Shown here piece after piece: positions 1-5,348 of a DNA stretch of 5,348 bases (the first letter of the stretch is position 1; each line of letters begins with the position of its first letter). Source of the stretch: a bacterium (lineage in GTDB: Bacteria > Latescibacterota > UBA2968 > UBA8231); contig JAQCJA010000355.1 of assembly GCA_027593305.1 (NCBI GenBank), positions 1 to 5,348 on the forward strand. The letters run 5' to 3'. The translations under genes and the position numbers were made by a program. Under the pieces are notes generated by a model. That model searched no databases and had not been told where the DNA came from. It worked only from the letters and a program-made list of their open reading frames with translations.

Positions 1-725
1 GCTCGATCCCACACAGCGCCCCAGCCCGGCAGGTCGGGGGCGCTGATCGACCCTTGTTCGGGCACGGCGGGATTCAGCAGGCCGATCGCCTTGCCGATTT
101 CGTCCCGCGAGCCACCCACCCGCAACATGCCGACGGCCCGGGACTGCAGCCATACCTGGCTGAGTTCGAAGTCGTTCATCATGGTCTCCGGCGCCAGCAG
201 CGGAATTTCCAGCAGCTTGGACAGCCGCTGAAGCGCCGGCAGATCCCGATCGGCCACTGCAGCCTCCGGGGTGGCTCCACCAAAGTTGTAGTACGCCGGA
301 CAGCTGGCGCGAACACGACCGATCAGTTCGCACACGGGTTGATCGGCGACTTTGCCGGCAATGTCCCACAGACAGTTATCGAAGGCGCCAAATCAACCCA
401 TGAGGGTGAACATGCTGCGTGTGGCCGCATGCATCTTGTCGAAAAGGTGCTCACGAGCCAGCGGGTCCTCGCCGATGGCGAGAACACGCAGCTGCTCCAG
501 ATCCTCGGTACGCATGGTCGTGTAGCGCGCGTCACCGACGGTGCACATGCCCTCGACACCGTCGTCGGTCCACACGTGCAGCACGTGAATTTCCCCGGGC
601 GGCGTGGGGTGACTGCGGCGCACCCAGCGTCTGTGCCCGGGTGCGGCATCGATCTGCCGCAGATCGAAGCGCCCCGTATTGGTCCGGGTCTCGAATACGG
701 ACAGTTCGATGCGTTCGATTCTCAT
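1..725 (-). pseudogene. Mandelate racemase/muconate lactonizing enzyme-like (enolase superfamily) gene, interrupted and internally deleted
   Basis: Reading starts at the ATG at 725 (MRIERIELSVFET), the usual first strand of the N-terminal capping domain. Codons 1-110 continue through GEIHVLHVWTDDGVEGM and GDARYTTMR. Codon 111 (395-393) is TGA. The same frame then resumes at once with FGAFDNCLWDIAGK (codons 112-125), the conserved helix entering the barrel, and stays open to the window edge (241 codons). The C-terminal signature APDLPGWGAVWD is at codons 229-240, so nearly the whole gene is present, yet family members usually have about 360-400 residues. The text jumps from GGATPEAAVAD (149-159) to RDLPALQRLSKLLEIPLLAPE (160-180), and from SRAVGMLRV (195-203) to GGSRDEIGKAIGLLNP (204-219). 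This leaves no room for the KxK, DxN and E-P strands or for the late His/Asp strand. Members act as cytoplasmic Mg-dependent dehydratases or epimerases of sugar acids; this copy should be inactive. The family is clear. The deletion calls rest on recalled family layout. The start has no strong ribosome binding site. Confidence 0.85.
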
Positions 726-828
726 GGCCGACCCAGGGGCGATAGGCCGGTGATCGCGATCGGATCCTGTGAAATCGACATGGGGCTTGCTCCCGGATGC
801 TGGCCCAGTGGCGAAGCGGCTGTGGCTA

Positions 829-834
829 TATATT
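829..834 (+). promoter_or_regulatory. Candidate -10 element for the dioxygenase gene
   Basis: The divergent gap (726-858) is GC-rich except for an A/T run, TATATATTA, at 827-835. It contains TATATT, one mismatch from the consensus -10, and lies about 12 bases before the ribosome binding site. No convincing -35 hexamer is present at 16-18 bases upstream, so the call rests on composition and position only. Promoter consensus in FCB-type bacteria also differs from that of E. coli. Confidence 0.25.
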
Positions 835-846
835 ACGCGCCCTGGC

Positions 847-853
847 AAAGGAG
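847..853 (+). promoter_or_regulatory. Ribosome binding site that fixes the dioxygenase start
   Basis: AAAGGAG lies five bases before the ATG at 859. It is the only strong Shine-Dalgarno sequence I see in the window, and it selects this start over an in-frame ATG at 769. The 30 residues that the longer form would add show no PhyH-like sequence. Confidence 0.8.
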
Positions 854-858
854 CAACC

Positions 859-1635
859 ATGGACGATGAACAGAAGCGTTTCTTTCAGCAGAATGGTTTC
901 CTCAACCTGGGAAAGGTCCTCGAGGACGACGAAGTCGAATCTTTCAACGATCTGTTTGCTGCCGACCGCAAGCAGTATCCCTACTTCTGGCATCCCTATG
1001 GCCACCACCAGCACGCCAACTATGACGCCTTGCTGACGACGCCGAAGTTCGATGAACTGATCCGGCACCCACGCATCTTTCCCGTCATCGAAGAGCTCAT
1101 GGGTGGGCCTCTGTGCTTCGGTGAGATCGGCCTCCGTTCCATGCGAGAGTATGAGGGTCACCTGCACCAAGGTTGGCACCGCGACAAGCCCCACTGGCAC
1201 GAGCACCCTCTGCGCATGGACTACATCCAGCTCATCACGTATTTGTCTGACGTCGACGATGGCACCCACTGTTTCTCCCTGTCACCCGAGGCGCTCGAGC
1301 AACCGGTGCTGGTGAACAACGACGAGCAACTGACTCGGGGTGGGGTCTACGATCTGCATGGCCCCGCCGGGACCTGCGCCCTGTTCAACGTCTCCGTCCT
1401 GCATACAGCCACGACGCGCCCAACGTCGCACGAACGTCGCACGGCGCAGATCTACTACGGCCACCGCGCCCGTGCGCCGCTGGCGAACGACTCGGGGATT
1501 CCCGCTACATTCTGGCGCGACCACGAAGATGCCGAGACACGGGGCTTCTACGGCGTCCTCAACGAGCGCACCAGAGTCTACATGCGCGCCTTCGGGGCCG
1601 AACCCAATGGGCCCGGGTCCGCCGTCTCAGGTTGA
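859..1635 (+). CDS. Phytanoyl-CoA dioxygenase (PhyH) family Fe(II)/2-oxoglutarate oxygenase
   Basis: This is a 258-residue protein, within the usual 250-300 range of the family. It opens with the typical helix and strand FFQQNGFLNLGKVLEDDEV (residues 8-26). The facial triad is visible: His107 and Asp109 in WHRDKPHW (the HxD motif) and a distal His182 in VSVLHTAT. Arg193 or Arg194 in HERRTAQIYYG would hold the 2-oxoglutarate carboxylate. YLSDVDDGTHCFSLSPEA (128-145) is the strand-turn that in this family precedes the substrate loop. The protein has no signal peptide and should be cytoplasmic. It hydroxylates or oxidises a small molecule whose identity cannot be read from sequence. Its neighbours (a sugar-acid enolase relative, a polysaccharide-lyase remnant and a glycoside hydrolase) make a carbohydrate- or osmolyte-related substrate possible, but that is inference. 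It is transcribed away from the broken enolase-family gene. It ends in TGA three bases before the next ATG, so the two plus-strand genes are probably cotranscribed. Confidence 0.9.
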   Translation: MDDEQKRFFQQNGFLNLGKVLEDDEVESFNDLFAADRKQYPYFWHPYGHHQHANYDALLTTPKFDELIRHPRIFPVIEELMGGPLCFGEIGLRSMREYEGHLHQGWHRDKPHWHEHPLRMDYIQLITYLSDVDDGTHCFSLSPEALEQPVLVNNDEQLTRGGVYDLHGPAGTCALFNVSVLHTATTRPTSHERRTAQIYYGHRARAPLANDSGIPATFWRDHEDAETRGFYGVLNERTRVYMRAFGAEPNGPGSAVSG

Positions 1636-1638
1636 GTC

Positions 1639-2091
1639 ATGCGCAGGATCGTGCATGTGGGACAGGTCGTACTGCTCTGCCTCACACTTCACACTGCGGG
1701 AAACGCAGCCATGCCTGATGCCGATGCAGATGGGCAGGCGCCGGTCATCGAACTGGCAGCCAACACGGCGTCGCTGCAGGTCGTACGGGAAGTGAATCTG
1801 GGTCTGACCGGGGTCGTGTTCTACGAGGCGGGCATTGCTGATCTCGGCCAACACGGCACGCTCGCCGCTGATATGGCGTGCCTTCTGTTGCTGCTCGAAG
1901 CGGGGGACAGACTGGCCCTGTCGGCGGCGAACCCGCTGAATGCAGCCGCCGATCTGACCCTCACCCTGTCGCAGAAACTCACCGGCGATGGTGTGGTGGA
2001 TCTGCCCGGAGGCGGTTCGCAACTGGTCCTCGTCCTGCCAGACGGTCGCAGCGCGGGCCAGAGCGTCACGCGCGAGTTCGGCAAACCCTAG
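1639..2091 (+). CDS. Small secreted protein: signal peptide plus polysaccharide lyase family 8 C-terminal-like domain (probable lyase remnant)
   Basis: This encodes 150 residues. Residues 1-24 look like a signal peptide: two arginines after Met, a hydrophobic core VVLLCLTL, and a likely cut near AGNA/A. There is no lipobox. After a short acidic linker (MPDADADG) comes IELAANTASLQVVREVNLGLTGVVFYEAG (37-65). I recognise its pattern, a NTxxLQxVR run and a VxFYxAG strand, from the end of the supersandwich and C-terminal domain of family 8 lyases (chondroitin and hyaluronate lyases). It is followed by a beta-rich tail with LSAANPLNAAADLTLTL (93-109) and VLPDGRSAGQSV (131-142). Complete family 8 lyases have about 700-800 residues, with the catalytic Asn, His, Tyr and Arg in an N-terminal alpha toroid that is absent here. 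The simplest reading is an in-frame loss of about 600 codons just after the signal peptide. The alternative is a deliberate stand-alone secreted beta domain. The start is coupled to the dioxygenase stop and has only a weak AGG at 1629-1631 ahead of it. Confidence 0.6.
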   Translation: MRRIVHVGQVVLLCLTLHTAGNAAMPDADADGQAPVIELAANTASLQVVREVNLGLTGVVFYEAGIADLGQHGTLAADMACLLLLLEAGDRLALSAANPLNAAADLTLTLSQKLTGDGVVDLPGGGSQLVLVLPDGRSAGQSVTREFGKP

Positions 2092-2145
2092 TCGGCAAAC
2101 GCCAGGATCACGCCGGTCCGCGCGGTGATGGCCGGTTCGGTCCCG

Positions 2146-4587
2146 TTACCTGAGCAACGTCATCCTGCCGCGGGCACTGTAGGTGCCGGCACTCAGCACG
2201 TAGAAGTAACTACCCGAACTCACAGGCACCTGTCGATCGTCCACGCCCTGCCAGATGACCTGCGCCGACCCCGACGGCTGCAGGCCCTGCACCAGCGTTG
2301 CCACGCGCTGTCCGAGCAGATCATGGATATGCAGATCTACGATCATCGGCTGCGGCAGCTGGTAGCCGATCACGGTGCTGCTGTTGAATGGATTCGGGAA
2401 ATTCTGGCTGAGGGCGAAAGCCTCTGGGCCTGCGTCGGCAGAGGCGTCCAGGTCGGTCACGGCCGTCGCCGCACCGAGATAGCGGATCCGGTAGGCGAGA
2501 TCCCATGAAAACGGGGGTGTCTCGAGGGTGAGGCTACCCTCCGTGGAAGCAACCGTGTTCGACTGCAGCTGCTCGCCGTTCAGGGGGTCGAGCCACTCGA
2601 CGCGGTAGTCGCCATGCAAGGCAAGATCATCAATCCTGACAACAGCCTGTTCGACGATGGGGGGTGGCCCGGCGGCCAACACATCGCGCCAGTTGTACTT
2701 CTTGTTCTGCAACCAGCCGGCAATCGTCTGTTGCCCCTGCAGGGCAAAGCTGAGGACCGTCGGGACATAGTCGGCAAAGTTGTAGCTGGTGATACGGACG
2801 TATCCGGATCCGGAGTTCTCCACCCGAATCGCATGTGGGCCCAGCGGCACGGGGACCACAAAATGACCATCCGCTACAGCGTCGACGTCGAAGACGCGCC
2901 TGCCGTCGAGCCACACCGTCAGTCGCGGCGCGCCCTCCAGGACGGATCCGGTATCCAGGTGAAACTCGCCGGGCTGAGCGTAGTCCACGAAGAAGGTCGG
3001 TGGATTGCGGCGGTCCACATCTTCGGCGCCGAAAAGGTAGCGGCCCGCCTGCACCGGGCTCGGTGTTATAACACCCCCGGGAGAGACTTCGAAGGCCGCA
3101 ACAGAGGCGCGACGCAGGCCGATGCCGGGCCTGGCCTCCAGATCCTCAGCGGCGGCGGAACCGGCGCGCACGACGCGGGCGCGGAAGTCCTCCGCCGGCA
3201 GGTCCAGAGCGGCAAAGAACAGGGCGAGGGGCTCGAAGTGGAAGTACAGATCCAGAGGCTCGATGTAACTGTCCCACCACCAGATGGCCGCCGCGCCCAT
3301 GGCCCCGGAGAAGGCGGAAGCCCACAGTGAGTTGTGCAGGTAGATGCCATCCGGGTCGCTGCTGCGGGCCGTAGCGGCGTCGGTGAAACAGAATTCACCG
3401 ATCATGGCCGGTTTGCCGAAAGCCTGACGCTGCTCCTGCACCAGGTCTCGCTGCACTCGCAACGCGTCCGTGTCGAGGCCGTAGTAATGCGTCTGCGTCA
3501 GGTCGAGATCCGCCAGGCGCCAGATCGAGTCGGCAGATTCGATGCCGCCACTGGCGGCATCGCCGGAAAAGCTGGTCGTCACGAGATGCCGGTTGATATC
3601 CAGGCGCACAAGCTCGGCGGCCATCTCCTGATGCCAACGGGCGATGTCCCCGGCATGCTGCGGATAGTCGTCGGTGAGGTCGACCTCATTGAACAGCTCC
3701 CAGGCCAGGATGTTGGGTGCGTAGCCCCAGCGGGCGACGATGTAGCGCAGGCGTCGCTTGAACAGGTCCCGGGCGGTGGCATCGGTGAAGAAGTCCCAGG
3801 TGTTCTGGCAGGGGCCACCATTGGCGACGTTGTAGGGATTGTTCTGCCACTCGGGGTTTACCCGTGTCGACACCTGCCCATGGTTGTTCAACACAAGCTG
3901 GATGTAGATGCCGCGTTCGCTGGCCAGTTCGACAACCTGATCCAGCTGCTGCGCTCGATACTCACGTTCCGCGTACCTGCCGAGGCCCGTGTCCTGCCAT
4001 TCGAGGGCGAAACCCCAGGACGCCATCCACGTACGCATGTAATTGCCGCGATGATCGGACAGATCGTCGAGCCAGCGCCGGTAGTCGGCGACAGGATCGG
4101 TGAAGGCGCCCCAGCCGATGTTTTCGCCGATGGCGAAATACTGCGTGCCGTCGTCGAAGCGCAGGTAGGCATTCGGTGTGGTGCGGAGAAAGCCGGGGTC
4201 GTCGCCCACAATGCAAGTGAAGGACCCAGGTGTCGCCGTCGCTGTTCCGCTGCTGTCACGGCTCGACAAGGCATAGCGCCACAGACCCGGTTCGGTGGGC
4301 GCAAAACGCACCACCCACACCCCGGCACCCGTGGTGTCATCGACATGAAATCCGTCGACCCTTGATGTCGTGCCGGATGGAGCGCTGAAGGCCACGTAAA
4401 CGCTGACTTCGTCAAAGTCGTAGGCGTTCTCGAAAGCGGCCCGGATTCCGGCTGTGAGTTCGAACTTCTGGAACCGATGAACCGTATCGCTGCTGGCCTG
4501 GATCGCCTCGATCGCCGGCAGCGCCGCCAGACCATTTGCCAGGAGCAACAGCAGCAGCAGACAGCGACAGAAGACCGGCGCCCGCAC
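2146..4587 (-). CDS. Secreted multidomain glycoside hydrolase (DUF5060-like, clan GH-A barrel, beta modules, T9SS type A sorting domain)
   Basis: GTG at 4587 gives 813 residues starting MRAPVFCRC and seven leucines, a good signal peptide ending near LPA/IEA. The frame stays open to an ATG at 4740, but that start would overlap 145 bases of the binding-protein gene and hide the signal. Residues about 35-127 are a DUF5060-like beta domain (VHRFQKFELT, GVWVVRFAPTEPGLWRYAL). Residues about 130-465 are a GH5-like barrel: RTW after beta-2 (Arg185), NNHG (234-237), the acid/base pair Asn300-Glu301 in WELFNEVD, THYYG (366-370), the nucleophile Glu398 in MIGEFCF, and an aromatic floor WWWDS (436-440). 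Residues about 500-600 are an unassigned beta region that may bind carbohydrate. Residues about 610-704 resemble the putative collagen-binding domain found at the end of such enzymes (GDYRVEWLDPLNGEQ, PPFSWDLAYRI). Residues about 724-813 match a T9SS type A sorting domain (FPNPFN, LLGQRVATL, SGSYFYVL, RMTLLR). A retaining beta-glycan hydrolase, exported and probably held at the surface, is expected. The substrate is unknown. It is probably coexpressed with the upstream binding protein. Confidence 0.88.
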   Translation of the reverse strand: MRAPVFCRCLLLLLLLANGLAALPAIEAIQASSDTVHRFQKFELTAGIRAAFENAYDFDEVSVYVAFSAPSGTTSRVDGFHVDDTTGAGVWVVRFAPTEPGLWRYALSSRDSSGTATATPGSFTCIVGDDPGFLRTTPNAYLRFDDGTQYFAIGENIGWGAFTDPVADYRRWLDDLSDHRGNYMRTWMASWGFALEWQDTGLGRYAEREYRAQQLDQVVELASERGIYIQLVLNNHGQVSTRVNPEWQNNPYNVANGGPCQNTWDFFTDATARDLFKRRLRYIVARWGYAPNILAWELFNEVDLTDDYPQHAGDIARWHQEMAAELVRLDINRHLVTTSFSGDAASGGIESADSIWRLADLDLTQTHYYGLDTDALRVQRDLVQEQRQAFGKPAMIGEFCFTDAATARSSDPDGIYLHNSLWASAFSGAMGAAAIWWWDSYIEPLDLYFHFEPLALFFAALDLPAEDFRARVVRAGSAAAEDLEARPGIGLRRASVAAFEVSPGGVITPSPVQAGRYLFGAEDVDRRNPPTFFVDYAQPGEFHLDTGSVLEGAPRLTVWLDGRRVFDVDAVADGHFVVPVPLGPHAIRVENSGSGYVRITSYNFADYVPTVLSFALQGQQTIAGWLQNKKYNWRDVLAAGPPPIVEQAVVRIDDLALHGDYRVEWLDPLNGEQLQSNTVASTEGSLTLETPPFSWDLAYRIRYLGAATAVTDLDASADAGPEAFALSQNFPNPFNSSTVIGYQLPQPMIVDLHIHDLLGQRVATLVQGLQPSGSAQVIWQGVDDRQVPVSSGSYFYVLSAGTYSARGRMTLLR
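3540..3562. repeat. Perfect 10-bp inverted repeat with 3-base loop inside the hydrolase gene
   Basis: CGATGCCGCC at 3540-3549 and GGCGGCATCG at 3553-3562 are exact reverse complements around a three-base loop. The site codes for a Gly/Ala/Ser-rich loop (SGDAASGGIE, residues 341-350) between two barrel strands. It is GC-rich and would form a strong hairpin in the mRNA. No T-run follows, so it is not a typical terminator. Confidence 0.7.
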
Positions 4588-4643
4588 GGGCCACTTCAGG
4601 TGCTGGCCGCTTCGGTTGGCTCGAGGCCCAGCAGCAACAGCAG
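4546..4643. repeat. Two short CAG/CTG tracts flanking the binding-protein/hydrolase junction
   Basis: On the plus strand there is a four-unit CAG run at 4549-4560 and an interrupted one (CAGCAGCAACAGCAGG) at 4629-4643. In coding sense the first makes the polyleucine core of the hydrolase signal peptide. The second makes the LLLLL near the end of the binding protein. Leucine-rich coding explains them without any special role, but the tracts could change length by slippage. Confidence 0.6.
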
Positions 4644-5348
4644 GAACGTATTGTGCCAGTACGCGGTGTTGATGTACGGATCCTCCAGGCTCGGCCAGTG
4701 GGTCCAGTAGGTCTGGTTGTGGGGAATGCGGTGATACCACTGGACCAGAGGAATCGACGGCAGTTCGCGCAACCAGATCTCCATGGCCTCCCGGAACAGG
4801 CCCTGCAGAGCGGGGTCATCCGGTGAGGTCTTGCCCATCTGGTCGACGATGCGGTCATACTCGGGGTTCGACCAGCGCCAGAAACGTTCGGCGTGGGTGC
4901 CTGTGGGTTGCACGAAGCGACTGTGGTAGAGCCGCAGTGTGAAGTAGGGATCGCGCACCGACCCACCATTGCCGAAGAGGAAGGCTCTGGCCGTGCCCTG
5001 CGCCATACGGGTGTTGGAGTCCGGCGTCATGCGGAAATCGGCGTCGAAGCCGGCCTGCTCCAGCTGCGCCACAAGGACCGGGGTGATGTCGTTGAAAATC
5101 GCACCGATGTCGATGACGAGTTTCATGCGCTCGCCGTCCTTGGCCCAGAAACCCTCGGCGTCGCGGACCCAGCCCTTGCGCTCCATGATCGCAGCGGACT
5201 TTGACAGGTCGTGCACACCGATCTCGTACTTCTCGATCAGATCCTGGATCTGATCGGTGTAGGCGCGGATCGGTGGGAAGTCCGGCAGCGGCAGCAGGGA
5301 ATACGAACCGGCTCCCTGCCAGCCGATGGCCACGAGCTGCTCACGATC
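4596..5348 (-). CDS. ABC transporter solute-binding protein, family 5 (peptide/oligosaccharide type), C-terminal part
   Basis: The gene enters from the right edge, and 250 codons before the TGA are in the window. The first residues, DREQLVAIGWQGAGS, match the motif that follows the conserved (R)xALxxAI strand in family 5 binding proteins. Later come AAIMERKGWVRDAEGFWAKDG (the usual lobe II repeat), an LVAQLEQAGFDADFR strand-helix, RWSNPEYDRIVDQ (NPEYD motif) and ELPSIPLVQWY, the standard closing strand. The ending TYWTHWPSLEDPYINTAYW resembles members that bind peptides or oligosaccharides. The protein should sit outside the inner membrane and hand ligand to an ABC permease. The lipobox, if any, lies outside the window. 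The stop is eight bases before the hydrolase GTG, which suggests one transcript and an oligosaccharide ligand; some family 5 proteins, such as cellobiose-binding CbtA of Thermotoga, do bind sugars. That link is inference. No internal loss is apparent. Confidence 0.85.
   Translation of the reverse strand, partial: DREQLVAIGWQGAGSYSLLPLPDFPPIRAYTDQIQDLIEKYEIGVHDLSKSAAIMERKGWVRDAEGFWAKDGERMKLVIDIGAIFNDITPVLVAQLEQAGFDADFRMTPDSNTRMAQGTARAFLFGNGGSVRDPYFTLRLYHSRFVQPTGTHAERFWRWSNPEYDRIVDQMGKTSPDDPALQGLFREAMEIWLRELPSIPLVQWYHRIPHNQTYWTHWPSLEDPYINTAYWHNTFLLLLLGLEPTEAAST

Noticed and set aside
393..395. TGA read as Trp or Gly through an altered genetic code, or as selenocysteine
   Set aside because: TGA is used as a plausible normal stop twice in this window, high GC is unlike the known TGA-recoding candidate phyla, and no family role for selenocysteine at this site is known to me.
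726..860. Upstream extension of the enolase-family frame to an ATG at 860
   Set aside because: It would add 45 residues without family similarity and overlap the dioxygenase start. MRIERIEL at 725 is the expected N-terminus.
54..869. Open plus-strand frame of 271 codons opposite the enolase-family gene
   Set aside because: It lies antisense to recognisable MRIERIEL...WDIAGK coding, has no family resemblance, and overlaps the dioxygenase ribosome binding site. It is a typical high-GC antisense frame.
2107..2129. Imperfect hairpin (ATCAC/GTGAT arms) between the convergent lyase remnant and hydrolase
   Set aside because: It is well placed for a bidirectional terminator, but the stem is short with a bulge and no T-run follows on either strand.
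2614..3330. Open plus-strand frame of 238 codons opposite the hydrolase C-terminal half
   Set aside because: The composition is that of an antisense shadow, with no domain. The minus-strand reading is continuous and meaningful.
3334..4365. Open plus-strand frame of 343 codons inside the hydrolase gene
   Set aside because: It is antisense to the catalytic barrel, where all conserved motifs are on the minus strand. No recognisable domain or ribosome binding site is present.
4546..4643. CAG/CTG tracts as a CRISPR or phase-variation array
   Set aside because: Only four to five units, interrupted, with no spacers. They are fully explained by leucine-rich coding.

Overview
The window is GC-rich bacterial DNA of about 5.3 kb, densely packed, with five gene bodies and no gap longer than about 135 bases. 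The best clue to origin is the C-terminal module of the large glycoside hydrolase. It has the NFPNPFN start, an LLGQRV strand and a final RMTLLR, which is the pattern of type A sorting domains of the type IX secretion system and of related FlgD-like domains. These are found in the FCB group (Bacteroidota, Ignavibacteria, candidate phyla such as Latescibacterota and KSB1). Together with a PhyH-type dioxygenase and an enolase-superfamily gene, this suggests an uncultured glycan-degrading FCB-type bacterium. The phylum is an inference only.

Layout: (1) positions 725 to 1, minus strand: a mandelate racemase/muconate lactonizing enzyme (enolase superfamily) gene that looks dead. It has an in-frame TGA inside the conserved GxFGAFDNCLWDIAGK stretch, and two blocks that should hold the metal ligands and catalytic bases appear to be missing, both without a change of frame. 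(2) 859 to 1635, plus strand, divergent from it: an apparently intact PhyH-family Fe(II)/2-oxoglutarate dioxygenase with a clear ribosome binding site. (3) 1639 to 2091, plus strand, three bases after the dioxygenase stop: a short secreted protein made of a signal peptide joined to what looks like only the C-terminal beta domain of a family 8 polysaccharide lyase. (4) 4587 to 2146, minus strand, convergent: a secreted multidomain glycoside hydrolase (DUF5060-like N-domain, clan-A barrel with both catalytic glutamates, beta modules, sorting domain). (5) 5348 to 4596, minus strand: the C-terminal part of a family 5 ABC-transporter solute-binding protein, eight bases upstream of the hydrolase and probably in one operon with it.

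Functionally the window reads as part of a glycan-use locus: an extracellular or surface hydrolase, a binding protein for uptake, a lyase remnant, and sugar-acid or oxidative enzymes. Its most unusual aspect is that two of the five genes appear to have lost their catalytic cores through large frame-preserving deletions while the genes beside them look intact. I see no RNA gene, CRISPR array, insertion sequence or phage gene, and no defence-type system.
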